Of a stretch of DNA of 16,876 bases, positions 14,524 through 16,876 are shown in pieces (position 1 is the stretch's first letter; every line of letters begins with the position of its first letter). Made by a program: the position numbers and the translations under genes. This DNA comes from an uncultured Marvinbryantia sp. (GTDB lineage Bacteria > Bacillota > Clostridia > Lachnospirales > Lachnospiraceae), in NCBI RefSeq assembly GCF_905201705.1, contig NZ_CAJKOX010000061.1:1-16876 (forward strand), in the 5' to 3' direction. Below the pieces are notes generated by a model, which saw only the letters and a list, made by a program, of their open reading frames with translations, was not told the origin of the DNA and ran no database searches.

Positions 14524-14536
14524 AATCGAAAAAAAG

Positions 14537-14570
14537 TTTGTCAAAATGACGACAAAGGTCTTGCCTTTGT
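14537..14570 (+). promoter_or_regulatory. Overlapping inverted repeats at the carboxyltransferase promoter (candidate operator)
   Basis: Three palindromes share this stretch: TTTGTC (14537-14542) with GACAAA (14551-14556); GTCA-AAA-TGAC (14540-14550); and ACAAAGG (14552-14558) with CCTTTGT (14564-14570). The last covers the -35 box at 14561-14566. A repressor site is plausible. A weak terminator for the upstream gene is the alternative, but no T tract follows. Confidence 0.4.
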
Positions 14571-14589
14571 GTTCGAAATCAAGTACAAT
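14561..14589 (+). promoter_or_regulatory. Promoter for the carboxyltransferase-OadG operon
   Basis: TTGCCT (14561-14566), a 17-base spacer and TACAAT (14584-14589). The expected start is near 14596, leaving a roughly 50-base AT-rich leader with no obvious riboswitch. The ribosome binding site GGAGGG is at 14635-14640. Confidence 0.65.
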
Positions 14590-14647
14590 GATAAACGGCA
14601 GATAATTGGTTTCAATTTATCTAATATAGAAAATGGAGGGCTGAAAA

Positions 14648-16084
14648 ATGAGTAACACAGCACAAACCTTAGCAGGCAAAAGAATCGCAGCTTTGCTTGA
14701 TGAGAACAGTTTTGTTGAAATCGGTGGAAGTATTACTGCCAGAAACACAGATTTCAACATGGCAAAGGCGGACACTCCGGCGGACGGTGTCATTACCGGA
14801 TACGGCGTGATCGACGGCAGTCTGGTATATGTATACAGCCAGGATGCTTCTGTTCTCGGTGGCACAATCGGAGAGATGCACGCAAAGAAGATCACAGGCA
14901 TTTACGACCTCGCAATGAAGATGGGCGCACCGGTCATCGGACTGATCGACTGTGCAGGGCTTCGTCTCCAGGAGGCGACGGATGCACTGAACGCTTTCGG
15001 CGCGATCTACGAGAAGCAGGCACTTGCTTCCGGCGTAATTCCGCAGATCACAGCAGTATTTGGTACCTGCGGCGGCGGTCTGGCGATCGTTCCGGGGCTT
15101 ACCGATTTTACATTCATGGAAGAGAAAAATGCAAAATTATTTGTAAATTCTCCGAATGCGCTTGACGGCAATACAAAAGAAAAATGTGATACGGCATCTG
15201 CAAAATTCCAGAGCGAGGAAGCAGGGCTGGTAGACTTTGTTGGCAGCGAGAGCGATGTGCTCGTAGGCATCCGCCAGCTTGTCGGCATGCTTCCGGCAAA
15301 CAACGAGGATGATATGTCCTACGAAGAATGTTCCGACGACCTTAACCGTGTCTGCGCAGACCTGGCAAATTGTGCGGGAGATACTTCTATCCTTCTCGGA
15401 CAGATCGCAGACGACAATGTTTTTGTTGAGACAAAGGCGGCATATGCAAAAGAAATGGTGACCGGTTTCCTGCGTCTGAACGGACAGACGGTCGGCGCTG
15501 TTGCAAACCGCACAGAAGTATATGATGCAGAGGGCAACAAGACCGACGCTTTCGATGCTGTTCTGACAAAGAAGGGTGCAGTAAAGGCAGCAGAGTTTGT
15601 ACAGTTCTGCGATGCATTTGGTATTCCGGTGCTTTCCCTCACCAACGTGAAGGGCTTCAAGGCAAACATGCACTCTGAGAGAGGCATCGCGAAGGCAGTG
15701 GCAAAGCTTACATATGCATTTGCAAACGCAACCGTTCCGAAGGTAAATGTTGTGATCGGTGCGGCTTACGGAAGCGCTTACGTTGCAATGAACAGCAAGG
15801 CGATCGGCGCAGACATGACCTATGCATGGCCGACGGCTGAGATCGGAACGATGGATGCGAAGCTTGCTGCAAAGATCATGTATGCAGACGCTGATGCGGC
15901 AACGATGAATGAAAAGGCAGCTGAGTATGCGGCGCTGCAGACCAGCGCGGCATCCGCGGCAAAGAGAGGCTATGTTGACGCGATCATCGACGCGTGCGAC
16001 ACCAGAAAATATGTGATTGGTGCATTTGAAATGTTATTCACAAAAAGAGAAGACCGTCCGGCGAAAAAACATGGCACGGTTTAA
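14648..16084 (+). CDS. Acyl-CoA carboxyltransferase subunit (methylmalonyl-CoA decarboxylase / propionyl-CoA carboxylase beta-like, divergent)
   Basis: Two-domain crotonase-fold carboxyltransferase that should move a carboxyl group between an acyl-CoA and biotin. The N-terminal half has GVITGYGVIDGSLVYVYSQD (47-66), GGTIGEMHAKKI (71-82) and an oxyanion-type GTCGGGLAIVPGLTDFTFM (139-157). The C-terminal half has VIGAAYGSAYVAMNSKAIGA (369-388) then YAWPTAEIGTM (392-402). The tail KKHGTV resembles the family's KHGN ending. It is shorter (478 residues) than typical MmdA or PccB, at about 510 or more. The usual SGGAR(I/M)QEG segment reads DCAGLRLQEAT (101-111) and the C-half PGF segment reads TNVKGFKA, so the acyl-CoA substrate is uncertain. 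GGAGGG lies 7 bases before the ATG. OadG follows after 14 bases, indicating a sodium-pumping decarboxylase rather than a lipid-synthesis carboxylase. Confidence 0.88.
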   Translation: MSNTAQTLAGKRIAALLDENSFVEIGGSITARNTDFNMAKADTPADGVITGYGVIDGSLVYVYSQDASVLGGTIGEMHAKKITGIYDLAMKMGAPVIGLIDCAGLRLQEATDALNAFGAIYEKQALASGVIPQITAVFGTCGGGLAIVPGLTDFTFMEEKNAKLFVNSPNALDGNTKEKCDTASAKFQSEEAGLVDFVGSESDVLVGIRQLVGMLPANNEDDMSYEECSDDLNRVCADLANCAGDTSILLGQIADDNVFVETKAAYAKEMVTGFLRLNGQTVGAVANRTEVYDAEGNKTDAFDAVLTKKGAVKAAEFVQFCDAFGIPVLSLTNVKGFKANMHSERGIAKAVAKLTYAFANATVPKVNVVIGAAYGSAYVAMNSKAIGADMTYAWPTAEIGTMDAKLAAKIMYADADAATMNEKAAEYAALQTSAASAAKRGYVDAIIDACDTRKYVIGAFEMLFTKREDRPAKKHGTV

Positions 16085-16098
16085 GCGAGGTGAATGAT

Positions 16099-16876
16099 AT
16101 GAGAAAATTTAAAGGATTAGTTGTTTCGCTGTCCGCAGCAGCAATGCTTGCGCTTGCAGCAGCTCCGGCCTATGCGGAGGAGACAGAGGCAGTGACGGAA
16201 GCGCAGGCTGCAGAGGAAAGCACATCCACTGCCGTTGTGAATGCGGACGACAGCATAAGCAGCAGCGACAGTGCGACGCTGGCGGATTATGCGTCCGAGA
16301 CCATCAGTCTGATCACGACGATGTCCGACGCAGAGATGGAAGAGATTGTGAATCCGTCTTCTATTCTGAGCGTACCGCCCGAGTATTCCGTGGAAGCTGT
16401 GGAATCCTGGCTGTCTGTAAAAGACGAACTGGGGGATTTCGTTGCGGCAAAGGAACACGACATTACGGCGGATAGCAGCACCATTACCGTTGAATCTATC
16501 TGTGATTTTGCAAACGGAGAAGGCGCGGTAACGATCGTGCTGGACAGAGACACCCTCACACCAGATTCTATCACGTTTGCAGAGCAGAACAGTTCACTCG
16601 GCAAAACGATGCAGGAAGCGGCAATGAACACGATAATGGGTATCGGTATCGTATTCCTCGTACTGCTGTTCCTGAGTTTCCTGATCAGTCAGTTTAAGCA
16701 TATTGCAAAACTGGAAGAAAAAATGACGAAGAAGAATGCCCCGGAGGCTCCGAAAGCGGCTCCGGCTCCGGCAGCGCCCGTTGCGGCGGCACCGGCTCCG
16801 GTGGAGGAGACCGTGGACGACGGCGAACTGATCACTGTTATCGCGGCGGCAATCGCAGCGGCGGAGGGCACAACGA
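16099..16876 (+). CDS. OadG-family sodium-pump decarboxylase subunit with extracytoplasmic domain (3' end missing)
   Basis: The frame from the ATG at 16099 is open to the window edge (259 complete codons). Residues 1-26 form a signal peptide (RKFKG, then hydrophobic LVVSLSAAAMLALAAAP, cleavage after AYA). Residues 27 to about 175 are an acidic secreted-type domain containing LADYASETISLITTMSD and SWLSVKDELGDFVAAKEHD. A single membrane helix spans about 179-197 (IMGIGIVFLVLLFLSFLIS). After it come a basic cytoplasmic segment, a Pro/Ala-rich linker, and DDGELITVIAAAIAAAEG, the C-terminal motif shared by OadG gamma subunits. Classical gamma subunits are only about 80 residues long and lack the ectodomain. 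GAGGTG (16087-16092) lies 6 bases before the ATG. It likely stabilises the complex between the carboxyltransferase and the membrane beta subunit. Family assignment rests on the helix, linker and terminal motif. Confidence 0.82.
   Translation, partial: MRKFKGLVVSLSAAAMLALAAAPAYAEETEAVTEAQAAEESTSTAVVNADDSISSSDSATLADYASETISLITTMSDAEMEEIVNPSSILSVPPEYSVEAVESWLSVKDELGDFVAAKEHDITADSSTITVESICDFANGEGAVTIVLDRDTLTPDSITFAEQNSSLGKTMQEAAMNTIMGIGIVFLVLLFLSFLISQFKHIAKLEEKMTKKNAPEAPKAAPAPAAPVAAAPAPVEETVDDGELITVIAAAIAAAEGTT

Overview
The window reads as chromosomal DNA of a moderately GC-rich Clostridia bacterium, most likely a Lachnospiraceae. The evidence is the gene order infB-rbfA-nrnA-truB-ribF-rpsO-pnp, strong AGGAGG-type ribosome binding sites, paired penicillin-binding-type D,D-carboxypeptidases, and an acyl-CoA carboxyltransferase next to a secreted-domain OadG protein. 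The genus cannot be fixed from this sequence alone. All recognised genes lie on the + strand. I see no tRNA, rRNA, transposon, phage or CRISPR.

Bases 1-5974 are the end of a translation/ribosome-maturation operon: a 5'-truncated infB with a long repeat-rich N-terminus, then rbfA, nrnA (overlapping rbfA), truB (ATGA overlap with nrnA) and ribF. A consensus promoter overlaps the ribF stop codon and starts a second unit (5971-8644), rpsO then pnp. Between those two genes lie a compact GC-rich hairpin and a very long imperfect stem-loop, and the unit ends at an intrinsic terminator. Its layout recalls the RNase III-processed rpsO-pnp region of Escherichia coli.

Bases 8754-10028 encode a secreted D-alanyl-D-alanine carboxypeptidase with a tandem duplication around its signal-peptide cleavage site. 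A promoter at 10037-10065 then serves a metallophosphoesterase, scpA and scpB (the SMC partner subunits, overlapping by 11 bases). These are followed by a zinc-dependent phospholipase C-like protein without a signal peptide and by a terminator-like hairpin. A second, diverged D,D-carboxypeptidase follows (13312-14523).

A promoter with overlapping inverted repeats (14537-14589) starts the last operon: a divergent two-domain acyl-CoA carboxyltransferase, then an OadG-family subunit that carries a signal peptide and an extracytoplasmic domain and is cut by the window end. Together they suggest a biotin-dependent, sodium-pumping decarboxylase whose biotin carrier and membrane beta subunit probably lie just downstream.

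Most of the window is housekeeping. I found no convincing new defence or mobile system. The most interesting points are RNA-level (the rpsO leader and the rpsO-pnp long hairpin) and protein-architecture oddities (the IF-2 N-terminus, the OadG ectodomain, the divergent carboxyltransferase, and the duplicated signal region of the first carboxypeptidase).
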